Source of the DNA: Zelonia costaricensis
Taxonomy: Eukaryota > Euglenozoa > Kinetoplastea > Trypanosomatida > Trypanosomatidae
Assembly: GCA_030849075.1 (NCBI GenBank)
Contig: JASAOO010003542.1
Location: 46,500-110,499, forward strand
Reading direction: 5' to 3'
Length of the DNA: 64,000 nt
Shown: positions 19,666 through 29,513 of the stretch, in pieces
Layout: each line of letters starts with the position of its first letter
Numbering within the stretch: the stretch's first letter is position 1
The notes under the pieces: generated by a model
Databases searched by the model: none
What the model was told of the DNA's origin: nothing
The model's input: only the letters and a program-made list of their open reading frames with translations
Program-made: the position numbers and the translations under genes

Positions 19666-20493
19666 CTTGATGAAGAGGGGACGGAAACTTGGTGGGAAGG
19701 GGTGCGCGGGGTGGCAGGCGAGTGGCAGTGCTTAGAAAGGGAGGCAGGCAAGGGCAGGGCAGAAGGTGGCGGCTTTGAAACAGGGTGCGGAGCGCAGACG
19801 TACGTGCACACGCGAGAGAGCAAGTAGGCGCGTGAGTGTGTGTGTGTGTGGGTGGGTGTGTCGTCGTCGTGAGAAACAAGCGCACAGGGCGGGGAGACGA
19901 CGCGCAAGAAGAGTGTGGAAGTGAAGCGGCAACAAGGCACGGGTGCAGAAGTGAAAGTGAAGATGGGTTGCACAGCACATACACACACACACCGCAGAGC
20001 GAGATGCTGAAACGTGCGCCCTCGTTGACGGCTGTGCAGCAGCGCTGCCGTCAGCCGAGCGTGCCCTTGTATACCACACTCGCGCGCAGCGAGCTGGGGA
20101 ATGGAGGGGGAGAAGACGCGGTGTCAGGTGATGAGACGACACGCACTACCTCTTTTTCTTCTTTAACTTAGTGCCTTCCCCGCTCTTCGTTTCGTCGTCG
20201 CCAGCGCTAAGCACATCGCCGACACACATTATTGATGGCGGCCTTCTGCGTCCCCGATGCGGAAGCTCGGCTGCCCTTTTCTGTATGTGTGTGTGTGTGT
20301 GTGCGTTTACCTTCGTTCTTTTCCAGTCCTCCGAGTCTCTCGCCGGTTCGACAGGGAAAGCGGCGGGCACGGCGACGCGCCGCTACATCCTGCATGAATC
20401 GGTTTCGTGCAAGCTTGTTTGCGGATTAACGAGTCGAACCAGCGTTGGTGGGGAGGGGGAGGGGGGAAAGTTGCAAGCACCGCGCCGCCGCCG
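19666..20493. other. Intergenic spacer
   Basis: A 0.83 kb spacer with AC/GT patches (19837-19860, 20285-20303) and a pyrimidine tract on the transcribed strand just before the c-subunit gene. No gene was seen. A TTCGACTC sequence near 20428 was examined as a tRNA B-box and rejected. Confidence 0.65.
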
Positions 20494-23412
20494 TCACAGA
20501 AGCACGGCAAAGGCGCCCATTACACGGGCAAAGTGCGGGGTCGACTCCGGCACGTCCTCGTCCCCGAGCAGCTCCAGCAGCATCTCAGGCCCATCGCGCG
20601 CCTCTTCCGCCGCCTCGCCGTCCGCTGACGCGGCACCCTGCACCGTCGCTGTTACCCCGTCGACCGCGCGCTGCACCATCGCCTGGTCGTCGCCGCCGAC
20701 GGGACCGACGCTGGTGTGGCACAGCGCCTCCAGCAGCCGAGCCAGCGCGCGGCTCACGAGTGCGCTGGGCGACACATCCAGCAGCAGCACCACCTGCTCC
20801 AGGAGCTGGGAAAAGGTGTGGGACGGGCCACAAGACTGCACGGCGGCCTGCACCTGCGCGGCGAGCTGCTGCTCAGCACCACCCGTGCCGTCGCTCGTGG
20901 CAGTGGCGCAGCTGACCGCCAGTATGACCGCGAGCGGAATTGTGTGCTGCTCCGCCTGCACATCGGGTGCGAGAAGCAGCGCCTGCACGGCGTGGTGGCA
21001 CAGCGCGGCGCGGAGCGGGCCGGCACTCGTGCGAGCGATGGCAAGGGCGACGGCAGCGATGGCGCTGCAGAGCTCCGCCGAGGGGCTCTCCCGCAGCGCC
21101 GTCAGCCACGCCTCGAGCTGCGCGGGTGTCACGACCTCCTCCGCGGCGGACTGGCGCAGCAGCAGAAGCGTGTAGACAACGCGGAAGACGAGCGGCAGCT
21201 TCGCGAAGTCCCGCGTCGTGTGCTGCAGCGCCAGCGACAGCGCGTCCGGGGCGGCAGGACCGAAGAAGGTGCGCGAGGACTGCGCCATGATAAGAAACAG
21301 CTCCCACGCATTCTCCTCCACCCAGGCCGTCGCGGCGCGCGTCGGTGAGGTGCACGGCACGATCACGCTGGGGAGCAGCGACCACAGCACCGCATCCGAG
21401 TCGCCGTGGCGGAGGCTGCTGCCAAGGCACTCGAGCAGCATGCACAGCGACCCCAGCGAGCCGTCCGCCTCCTCGTCGTCGTCGGCGTCGTTGCTGACCA
21501 CACCGGCGAGAGCGGCCACCCGCTCGCGTGCCTGCGCGGCCTGCGCGTCGTACGACTCGATGATGCCCAGCACCGGCGGCAGGAAGAGCTGCACGAGGAC
21601 GTCGCCTTGCGTCTGGACGGCGCCCTTCTCGATCAGGACGTACACCAGCCCGGCGAGCCCCTTCACCGTTGTCGGACTCTGCACACGCGCCAGCAGCTCC
21701 TGAATGGTGTGCAGCACCGTCGCCACCAGCGTAGGGGGCAGGTCGGCCAGCGTGAAGTGGTTGTCGGATATGAAGTGCTCCGTGGAGCGGAGCGAGACGA
21801 GCACGAGGACGATGCTCTGCGTCGCCATGGCGTGCTGCAGCACCGCCTCCAGCGCCGCAAGAACAGCGCGGCGGTCAGCGGGGTCGACGACCGAATCGCA
21901 CCACATGCCGACGAGCCACACAACGCGGCGGGCGACGAACGGCGACGTCTTGGCCAGGGCCGCCGGCTCCAGCAGCGGCAGGAGTCGCTCGTGCAGAAAG
22001 CCGAGGTAGGCGGTGGCGTCCTCGGAGGCCATCGTGTAGTAGCCGATGCCGATGGCGTGCAGCGCGGCCGTGACAGGACCCGGCTCCCCCTCCTGCAGCA
22101 GCACATTGACCACCGACCACGCCGTGGCGAGGCTGGCGGCGGCGCAGCCGGTCGACCCGGTGAGGGCGAGGAACAGCTGCTCAGTGCAGCTCATCACGGA
22201 GGCCTCGTCATCCATGTCCACGTCGAGCTCCGCGGCCGCCTCCTCGGGGTGCCGCGCCCACTCTGCCAGCGTCTCCGCCGCCGTCACGTCAGCAAGGTAC
22301 GTGGCGACCATGTGCTGCAGCGTCGCGGCGAAGTACGGCGCGGTGGTGAGGCGCTGCAGGCAGTGCGCAATGAAGGCGTCGCCGTCCTCGGCGCTCAGCA
22401 GCGAAGTGAGCAGCCGCTGCGCACGGCACACCGCCTTCTCCGAGACAACATCGTCAACCGGGCTGCTCACCACAGCCGAGAGCAGGCGGAAGAGGGACTG
22501 GTCCGGTGGGGCGGGGGCGGCACTGGCGGCAGTCGCAGCAGTCGCCGGAGACGCGTCGGCTGCCGCCACGAAGAAGTCGGTGCCCAGCTCGTGCAGTCGA
22601 CCAGGGAAGTAGACAACCGTGGCCTCGTGCGTCTTGAGCGCGTACTCGAGCAGACGCCTCCGGTGCTCAGCCTGGAGCGTGTCGGCGCCGTCCTGGCCGA
22701 GCCCCGCCGCTAACCGCCACGTCGCCGTCAGAAGGAAGTGACTGAAGGCCGGGTCGAAGATGGCGCGGCCGAACGTGCGCAGGCTGCACTTGAAGAGGTA
22801 GAGACACATGTCGTACGCCTCCAGCATGCTCGCATCACTCGGCAGCTGCGCAAAGACGCCGGAGAGCGGCGCAACGCAGGCCTGGCACACCCCCTTGAAC
22901 ACGCTGCCGCCGCGGCTGCCTTGCATCTCCTTCAAAAATACGTGCAAGTACAGCAGCGTGTGCGTGATGCGCGACGCGGCGGCCGCTGCCGTCGCCTGCT
23001 GGAGCTCTACCACGTAGGACGTGACGACGTGCTGCACCCCCGGGGGTAGGGCGCCGAGCTGCGCCTTTTGCGAGCTGCGCCTTGCCATGACCGCCACAAT
23101 CTGGCTCAGCTTGCGAGCCAGCAGGAGAGAGCCGTGGGGGCCGGCGAGGAGCAGGTGGACGTAGAGGCCGAGGAAGCGCTCCTGCGCCTCCTTGGCCACG
23201 CCGTTGTGCCATGACTCGCCCAGGAACGCGAGCACCAACGTGCAGTGGAAGAAGCGCAGCTCGGGGGCCATCTGGGCCGAGGCGATGCCGTCGTACGTGT
23301 GCCGCAGGAAGGCCTCGGGGTCGCGTGCTTGCAGCTCGCGCAGCTGCGCCGCCGCCTGCTTGCGGGACCCATTGTCCGTCGAGCTCCGCAGCACCTCAAA
23401 AAGGGCATCCAT
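20494..23412 (-). CDS. Importin-beta superfamily karyopherin, importin-11-like
   Basis: A 972-residue alpha-solenoid protein, close to the roughly 975 residues of importin-11. The N-terminus (MDALFEVLRSSTDNGSRKQA) and the following ARDPEAFL segment fit the importin-beta N-terminal repeats. Near residue 395, LAEWARHPEEAAAELDVDMD followed by MSCTEQLFLAL parallels the importin-11 pattern LxxWxxDPExx...RPCTExLF. The rest is helical HEAT-like sequence with no catalytic motifs. Karyopherins of this class carry cargo through nuclear pores under Ran-GTP control. Membership of the superfamily is strong; the importin-11 assignment is moderate, since importins 7, 8 and 9 share parts of this pattern. Confidence 0.85.
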   Translation of the reverse strand: MDALFEVLRSSTDNGSRKQAAAQLRELQARDPEAFLRHTYDGIASAQMAPELRFFHCTLVLAFLGESWHNGVAKEAQERFLGLYVHLLLAGPHGSLLLARKLSQIVAVMARRSSQKAQLGALPPGVQHVVTSYVVELQQATAAAAASRITHTLLYLHVFLKEMQGSRGGSVFKGVCQACVAPLSGVFAQLPSDASMLEAYDMCLYLFKCSLRTFGRAIFDPAFSHFLLTATWRLAAGLGQDGADTLQAEHRRRLLEYALKTHEATVVYFPGRLHELGTDFFVAAADASPATAATAASAAPAPPDQSLFRLLSAVVSSPVDDVVSEKAVCRAQRLLTSLLSAEDGDAFIAHCLQRLTTAPYFAATLQHMVATYLADVTAAETLAEWARHPEEAAAELDVDMDDEASVMSCTEQLFLALTGSTGCAAASLATAWSVVNVLLQEGEPGPVTAALHAIGIGYYTMASEDATAYLGFLHERLLPLLEPAALAKTSPFVARRVVWLVGMWCDSVVDPADRRAVLAALEAVLQHAMATQSIVLVLVSLRSTEHFISDNHFTLADLPPTLVATVLHTIQELLARVQSPTTVKGLAGLVYVLIEKGAVQTQGDVLVQLFLPPVLGIIESYDAQAAQARERVAALAGVVSNDADDDEEADGSLGSLCMLLECLGSSLRHGDSDAVLWSLLPSVIVPCTSPTRAATAWVEENAWELFLIMAQSSRTFFGPAAPDALSLALQHTTRDFAKLPLVFRVVYTLLLLRQSAAEEVVTPAQLEAWLTALRESPSAELCSAIAAVALAIARTSAGPLRAALCHHAVQALLLAPDVQAEQHTIPLAVILAVSCATATSDGTGGAEQQLAAQVQAAVQSCGPSHTFSQLLEQVVLLLDVSPSALVSRALARLLEALCHTSVGPVGGDDQAMVQRAVDGVTATVQGAASADGEAAEEARDGPEMLLELLGDEDVPESTPHFARVMGAFAVLL

Positions 23413-23979
23413 TGAAAGGCGTTCGTGTCTCTGTGTGTTTGTGTGTGTACTGGTGGCACAGTGTCGTGCTAGCTCTTAGCGGTGGGCGACGGCGTGCAGA
23501 GGGGAAGAAAAAGTCGCTTCCTCCAGCGCGCCGTGACGCAGAGTGCGAGAAAGACGCAAGGGGGGGGGGGGGCGCAACGGCGCTGCGGTGTTCGCTTGCT
23601 GCGGATTTGTGTTCTCTTCTCGTAAGGCGCGTGTGTGTGAGGTGTGGTAGACAGCGGCAGTGTGAGTTGAGGGGACGGGGGGGGGAGTGGTGCAGATGCC
23701 AGTGAAGCTCATGAAGGAAGATGCCGACACCCCTTCTCCCTGGACCCCTGCTCAGGCCGGCGAGGCAGGGCACGCAAGACGCTGTCGAGGGCTGGGCGGT
23801 GCGTGACGAGGGGGCACCATCGCCGCGCGTGTCGCGGACGCGCCGGGTTCAGTGGTGGGTGGAGAATGTAGCAGGTCCAGCAATTATTCAAGGGAGTCGA
23901 GCTCCAGGAAACGAACGCAAACACGCACACACAAACACACACACACAAGCACACAGCCTCGCTGTGGCTTGAAAGCCCG
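23413..23979. other. Intergenic spacer
   Basis: A 567-base spacer with a G run (about 23560-23572) and an AC-rich stretch at 23920-23955. The transcribed strand has an AC-rich leader and a CAG about 25 bases before the importin ATG. No gene was seen. Confidence 0.6.
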
Positions 23980-24957
23980 TCAGAAGAGGTTGCCCATGGC
24001 GTTGTCGACCTCCTGGGTGAGCCGCAGCATCATCTCCTGGTTCTGCACGTCGAGCGCGACGTACCCGACAAGCCCATAGCCCTCCACGACGTCCATGAGG
24101 AGGCGAGTGTAGCGGTAGATGCGGCCCCCCTCCTTGGCCAGGTCCAGCTGCGCCAGTCGCCCGTCAGCGGCCCGCTCCTCCGGCGTCAAGCGCGGCACGG
24201 GCTGGGCGGCCGTCACGAAGTGCTGCGCCATGCGGTGCTCGTGCCGCCGCCGTTGCAGCTGGCGTCGCCACAACCGGTCCATGTTCTCCGACAGCATGGC
24301 GGAGGCGTTGAGGTAGGTGGCACCGTCATCGCCCGTGTCCTCGAGAACTTCGGGTGGCAGCGTGTCCCACTTGCTGAGCACGTTCACGTGCGGCAGCTCG
24401 TGGTCGATCATCGTCGTCAGCGACAGCACGCACGACGAGACGTACGTGGGCAGGTCGCGCGTGGCGATGCCGGCGTCGACGAGGTGCACCGTGCACAGGC
24501 TGCACTGCAGGCGCTTTGCGAGGGCACGGGTGAGGGTGGGCATGACCTGCGCATCGATGTAGAACTCGACCTGACCAGGGCAGTCGATCAGTAGGTAGGG
24601 CGCACGCAGCGCTGCGGCGGTGACGTGCATCTCGGTTGCAAGCACCTCCTGAACCCGCCGCTCCACCGCCTCCTCCACCCTCGCTACTACCCAGTCCACG
24701 TTCGCCTGCATCACGGCCGCACAGAAGAGGTACGTCCCGTTCGGGCCGAGCCCCTCCTCCGCCATCACCGTGGCGTGGTCGACCAACTCGCGAATGTCGA
24801 CGTCACACGGGTACGGAAAGACGTCCTCGTTGGCGGGGTCGAGGTTGAGCAGCACGACCGGCCGCGTGGGGTCGTAGACGCTGAGAAACTGCCGCTTGCC
24901 CTCGCAGTACGTCGTCTTGCCGCTACCCGGCGGCCCACAAATAAGTTCGCCGAACAT
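23980..24957 (-). CDS. GPN2: GPN-loop GTPase 2
   Basis: A 325-residue GTPase. The P-loop GPPGSGKTTY is at residues 8-17, the insertion motif Gly-Pro-Asn is at 71-73 (LGPNGTYLF), the G3 motif is DCPGQVEFY at about 125-133, and the G4-like motif is LSKWD at 194-198. The pattern LNLDPANE at 37-44 is typical of the family. GPN proteins dimerise and assist assembly and nuclear import of RNA polymerases, especially Pol II. GPN2 rather than GPN1 or GPN3 is favoured by the length and by the C-terminal GLVGYVALDVQNQEMM segment. The C-terminal third has a basic, Arg-rich helix (RRQLQRRRHEHRMAQHF). Confidence 0.92.
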   Translation of the reverse strand: MFGELICGPPGSGKTTYCEGKRQFLSVYDPTRPVVLLNLDPANEDVFPYPCDVDIRELVDHATVMAEEGLGPNGTYLFCAAVMQANVDWVVARVEEAVERRVQEVLATEMHVTAAALRAPYLLIDCPGQVEFYIDAQVMPTLTRALAKRLQCSLCTVHLVDAGIATRDLPTYVSSCVLSLTTMIDHELPHVNVLSKWDTLPPEVLEDTGDDGATYLNASAMLSENMDRLWRRQLQRRRHEHRMAQHFVTAAQPVPRLTPEERAADGRLAQLDLAKEGGRIYRYTRLLMDVVEGYGLVGYVALDVQNQEMMLRLTQEVDNAMGNLF

Positions 24958-25935
24958 GCACCAGCCCGCACGTACGAAGGGGGGAATGGGTGCACAGGGC
25001 CTCTTCAGGCTTACCCTTCAGGGGCACCGAGACACGCAGGGATGCCGTGTTACGCCGTCGGTCGTGTGGAGCCGCAGGTGTGGTAGGCCGACCACGCCAC
25101 GTACGTGCGCAGACGCACAGAAGGCGCGGAGGCGGAGGGGTGGGTCGGCGGCACGCAGTCCACGTGTGGCGCGCGTCACGTCGACACGACCGTGAGGGGA
25201 GTGGATGGGAGGGCCAAAGGTATGCGGAGAACGATGGGTAGAGCGGCAAGAGGGTGATGGAGTGGAGTCGACAAAAGGGGGGGAGGAGGAGGAGCCGGCC
25301 CCACACAGAGGCCACGGAGGGGAGAGGCGGAGAAGGTGCCGCTGCGAGGGCCGCCGATGCAGACGGCCGCTCTGGAAGCCGCACAAACGCGCTTCGTTTT
25401 AACTGACACCGCATGCGTGCAGCACGAGCGCAGCGGCGCGTCGCACCTGTCGAGGACCGGGTGCGCCTTCGCCGCAGGTGAAAGTGCACGGCGCCACGAG
25501 GCCGCTCGCGTGCCTTGACATCAGAGGATTGGGTTTAGAGGAGGTACAGATCTACGATGGTGCCAACCGGGGCACAGGTGAAACACGCGTTACGCGGAAG
25601 TGAGCTGTGGCTGGGCTGTGGGCGAAACGACTGGCGCGGAAAGGGATCAAAAGGGGGAGCCGGGTGAGGCTGAGGGAAGGGGAGGAGGGGGCCGAGGCGC
25701 GTTGGGCTGCTCTGCCGCATTGCGAGACGCCACATCTCGCTGCAGCCCGCCTCCGGACACTCACCGCAGTGTCACGTTTCGGCCACTCCCCCTTTCTCTC
25801 ACCCTTCGCTGCCCCGACGACGTGGGTGCCGCGTTGTGAGGAGGGCGGTCGAACCAAGTGGCGGAGAGAGGGGGGGAGGCGAGGCGCGCCGGTCCCCGTC
25901 GGGGACGAGCAGTACACTCGACGAGGCAGCTGCAG

Positions 25936-25940
<5 letters not shown>

Positions 25941-25966
<26 letters not shown>
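25941..25966. repeat. (GT)n microsatellite
   Basis: Thirteen GT units in the long spacer between the poly(A) polymerase gene and GPN2. Confidence 0.95.
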
Positions 25967-26495
25967 CTGCGTGGCTCGGCAGTCTGCACGTACCCGGCCT
26001 CCAGCCCACTTCGTCGCATCGCGCCGCGTCGGGGCTGTGCGTGACCTGACGATGCATCTCCACCCCACCCCCCACCCCTCCACCTCCCCCGCCTCACCCC
26101 AGCCCGGCTCCGACGCCTTCCAGACACCCCTACGGAGAGAAGCTTCACCGATGTGCCGGCACGCACGACACCTCTGCGGCGTTTCGACAAGCCACCGTCA
26201 CTTAGCATTAAGACAGGGCACTGTGCCCCCACCCCCGCCCTCGCCCCGTACACTGCGTACTGCCCTTTACACGTTCCCACTCAACCACCACCACCTCCCC
26301 CGCCCTTCGTTCTCCGCCTCATCATCGGCGGTGTGTCTGCGCTCGCTGCCCGCCGCTGCCGCACTTCCCCCACCTCGACGTCGCGGCTTTCATCGCAAGG
26401 AAGAGCTCAACTCAGGCGCAGGTGCGCCTCTGCACTCAGGGAGGGAGTCGGAAGCCGGGTGCGTGTCTGGGAGTGTCTGCGTGAACGTTTGAGTC

Positions 26496-26516
26496 TGTGT
26501 GTGTGTGTGTGTGTGT
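26496..26516. repeat. (GT)n microsatellite
   Basis: About ten GT units in the same spacer as the 25941 repeat. Confidence 0.9.
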
Positions 26517-26977
26517 CTGGGTAGTGGGCCCAGGAGGGGTGGAGCTGACGGGGAAGGGAGAGGGACGGTGCCCTGGGGGGCCGCAGACGGGGACGAGGCA
26601 GCGACCACCTGCACCACGGCACATCGACCCGGCCGTCTCGTGTGCGGCAGCTGCCCACCGCGCCTCCAACGGGAGGGGGTGGGGGGCGAGGGGGCGGCAG
26701 CGCGAGTGCTGCGGTGGAGAGGGACACGTGATGCGCTCAACGAGGGACCGCAGGTGGGAGCGGGCTGGTGGACGCTGGTGGCGGTGGTGAAGGGCACACA
26801 TGTGAACGCCTCCTCTTCCCGTAAAGAGAAGGGCCCGGCCGCCATGCACGCGCTCCCAGTCAACGCGACACCACATTGCGGCCCTCGACCGCTCCCTCGA
26901 GCTCCGGCCCTTGCCTTTGATCCTTGTCCTCCCCATCCCTTTTTACCCCTCCCCTCTCCGCAGCTTCGCCTCGCCCG

Positions 26978-28465
26978 CTATAGGACGCCGCCGACGTACA
27001 GGTTCGTCTCTGTGTCCCACATGTTCTGCGGGTCGTGGGTCGCCGCCAAGGCGCGGCGCACCACATCGCGCCAATCCGTCACACTCGGCGCGGCGCGGGA
27101 AAAGTAGTGCAGCAGCTGCGCCTCCAGCACTGGCAGCGGCGCGTCGGCGCTCAGCAGCCCGGTAAACGCGTCGGCGGCACTCTTGAAGAGCGGCACGACG
27201 CGCCCGCTAAACTGGAACGCGGCCTTGGCGCAGTTCGTGCCGGGGTGGATGGGGTTGACGATGAACAGGTCATTCGCTGGCGCCTTGGGGAACGTGCGCT
27301 GCTGCACGTAGTCGATGCCGCAGTGCTGAAAGTCAAACTCCGTTCCGTAGTACTTGAGGAAGCCCACGAGCAGCACGCTGATGCTGTGCTGCAGCTCCGC
27401 GGCAAAGCGCGTGCGGACGCACTGCCGCAGGAACCACAGCACCATCAGCGAGATGGGGAACGAGCCGAGGCCGCCGATGCTGGGGTCGTCGAGGGCGGCG
27501 TGGCGGACCAGGGCCTTGATGAGCACGATCAGCGGCCGCGCCATCTCGTTGCCGGGCTCGCAGAAGAGCTCGCATAGGTAGTTGGACGAGACGCAGCCGT
27601 CCTTCTCAAAGGAGAGGTCCACCTGCACCGCCGCGCTGCGGTGGCGGCACTTGACGATCGGTACCCGTGCATGGGCGATGCACGTGACGTTCGCAAACTG
27701 GTTGTTGCGCCGCATTCGGTCCGCGACGGTGCGCACCGCCGTCGACAGGGCGGCCTTCACGGAGCGCGGGGATGCGCCGCCGTTGGAGCTGGAGGCGATG
27801 TCGTTCATCGCGCTGTTCATCGTCTCCGACATCGAGCTCGCGACCTGGGGGTTGGCGCTGCGTGTCAGAACGCAGTCCACATCACTGGCCGGGATAACGA
27901 GGCCGGTGCAGAGGCTGCCGTAAATCTGCACGTCAATGCCGGTGCGCCGCAAGGCGGAGCCAACGTCCTTGACCACGCCAACCCGATCAGCTTGCTCGTC
28001 GGCCGTCGGGGCGAGGCAGTACAGCAGCTCGATGAGTCGCGCATCGAAGGCGAGCACACACGTGACAACGGACGTTCTGGGTAGCAGCCCCCTGGCCTGA
28101 TCCGGCGAAAGCGCGTACGAGACGCCGGCTGACCCTGCACCGCCGCTTGGCATCGGCCAGTGCTGCTGTGCCCCTTGCAGGTTCTGGTGCCCCCGGGGTG
28201 GATAATACTGCTGATTCGGCGAGGACCTCGGCGCAGGCCTAGCTTTCGCCGTCGGCGGCTCCGCCTTCTTGGCCGCGTCGGCTCTGTGGCTGGGGCGGGT
28301 GCGGTGACGCCGCGGAGCCGCGTGGTTTGATGTGACGTGGGGGCTTCGGTCATGGCCCGCCCCTGCCGGCTGCCCACGCGTCGCGGGGCCGCGGTGGCTT
28401 GGGTAGTTGTAAACTGAAGGTGACGACGACGCCGGCTGCGGCGGCTTCGACGGAGGTGCACTCAT
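26978..28465 (-). CDS. Non-canonical poly(A) polymerase, TRF4/5 type
   Basis: A 495-residue protein from MSAPPSKPPQ. The first 120 residues are a basic, Pro/Arg/His-rich, probably disordered tail. The nucleotidyltransferase core follows: the motif GSLCTGLVIPASDVDCVL at about 182-199 gives the two catalytic aspartates, and the third is in VQVDLSF at about 284. The PAP/25A-associated region includes PLIVLIKALVRH and GLGSFPISLMVLWFL, as in TRF4/PAPD5. Such enzymes add short A-tails to nuclear RNAs as part of TRAMP-like surveillance; kinetoplastids have related ncPAPs. The frame stays open for about 200 residues upstream (to 29062), and that extension contains ATG 28981 followed by a presequence-like stretch. 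The 28465 start is preferred because upstream sequence is low-complexity and a CT tract plus CAG lies near 28558-28590. Confidence 0.82.
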   Translation of the reverse strand: MSAPPSKPPQPASSSPSVYNYPSHRGPATRGQPAGAGHDRSPHVTSNHAAPRRHRTRPSHRADAAKKAEPPTAKARPAPRSSPNQQYYPPRGHQNLQGAQQHWPMPSGGAGSAGVSYALSPDQARGLLPRTSVVTCVLAFDARLIELLYCLAPTADEQADRVGVVKDVGSALRRTGIDVQIYGSLCTGLVIPASDVDCVLTRSANPQVASSMSETMNSAMNDIASSSNGGASPRSVKAALSTAVRTVADRMRRNNQFANVTCIAHARVPIVKCRHRSAAVQVDLSFEKDGCVSSNYLCELFCEPGNEMARPLIVLIKALVRHAALDDPSIGGLGSFPISLMVLWFLRQCVRTRFAAELQHSISVLLVGFLKYYGTEFDFQHCGIDYVQQRTFPKAPANDLFIVNPIHPGTNCAKAAFQFSGRVVPLFKSAADAFTGLLSADAPLPVLEAQLLHYFSRAAPSVTDWRDVVRRALAATHDPQNMWDTETNLYVGGVL

Positions 28466-29513
28466 CGTGAGCCGAGGCGCGCTGTGGCAGTTGGCAGTGC
28501 TGCTGGGTGTGTGGTGGGTGATGGTTCGCTCAACAGCGCGGTGGAGTGCGGCGTGCTGCACCGGTAACATGCACCACCAGCGGGAGAGAGGAGAGCGGGT
28601 GGGCGACTCCGCCTTCGGCGGAGAGGCAGAGGGCGAGAACGTGGGGGCGGAGGGACTCACGTGAATCGCCGGAAATGCGCTCAAGAGAGGCACCACGCAG
28701 AGTTGGCACGGCGGCGCACCGGGATCGGTAAAACAAGGCGGTGGCAGTGGGGCGGGAGGGGCGGCGGCGGCGGCAGCGGCGAGGGGGGGGGGGGCTGCGT
28801 TCACGGGGCACCCGACTTCGACGTCACCGGTTGAGATGCAGCACACAGCGCAGGGAAAAGCTGACAGGGTGGGGAGGAGGGGAGGAGGTGAGTAGGTGGT
28901 GAGCAGACGCACTTGTGCAAAGCGGGGCAACTGCCAAAGGCAGAGCAGCCGCTTCTCCAACAAGCGACGCACGCGAGTCATGAACGCGGTAGACGTGGCC
29001 ACGAGCAGAGGCCCGTCGGAGGACGCCCCGTCCCCCTTCCACCACCTGCCCTCCACCGTCACTCTTTCCCCGCCCCCCGCGTGACGGTTTCGAGAGAGGC
29101 GGGGAGACAGCAGCGTCGGCTCACGTGGTGGTGTCGATCAACTGCGCCGCACAGAGCGCCTTGCGCGAAACTCCTCTGTGTAGAGTACACACACACACGC
29201 ACACAAGCACGTGAACTCGGCCCGGGGCAGCGGCGGACAGGCTGCTGGACAAGCACTTCGTTGCGTCTCTTCTCTTTTATTTTTCCACGTGCGCCTCTCA
29301 GCGACGAGGTGAGATGCAGGCAAGGCTGATGCGTGCGGCTGCTGACGGCAGCCCGCCGCTGTATGTACATGCATGCACGAAGGCACGGCCACAAGACATC
29401 TGGGGGAAGCCCGCGAGAGGGGGAGAGGGGTGTGCGTGTGTTGAGCTCCAGGCGCAGTCCTCCACGAGGGGAGGGGGCGCGTCGTTGCAATTCCGCAGCG
29501 CGCACCGCGGACA
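28466..29513. other. Intergenic spacer or possible 5' extension of the poly(A) polymerase frame
   Basis: A 1.05 kb spacer. Its left part (to 29062) is open in frame with the poly(A) polymerase gene but reads as Pro/Ala/Ser-rich sequence. It contains a G run at 28782-28793 and a purine-rich plus strand at 28866-28893. The right part (29063-29513) is the 3' region of the LRR gene with nothing recognised. Confidence 0.55.

Larger units (their letters stand above)
24958..26977. other. 2.0 kb intergenic spacer with strand-skew reversal
   Basis: This is the longest spacer in the window. It has GT repeats at 25941-25966 and 26496-26516. Plus-strand 26045-26390 is strongly pyrimidine-rich, the reverse of most spacers here. 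No open frame on either strand looks coding. It may simply be long UTRs. Confidence 0.6.

Noticed and set aside
20400..20450. TTCGACTC on the minus strand, resembling a tRNA B-box
   Set aside because: The flanking bases cannot form a T stem and no A-box lies at the right distance.
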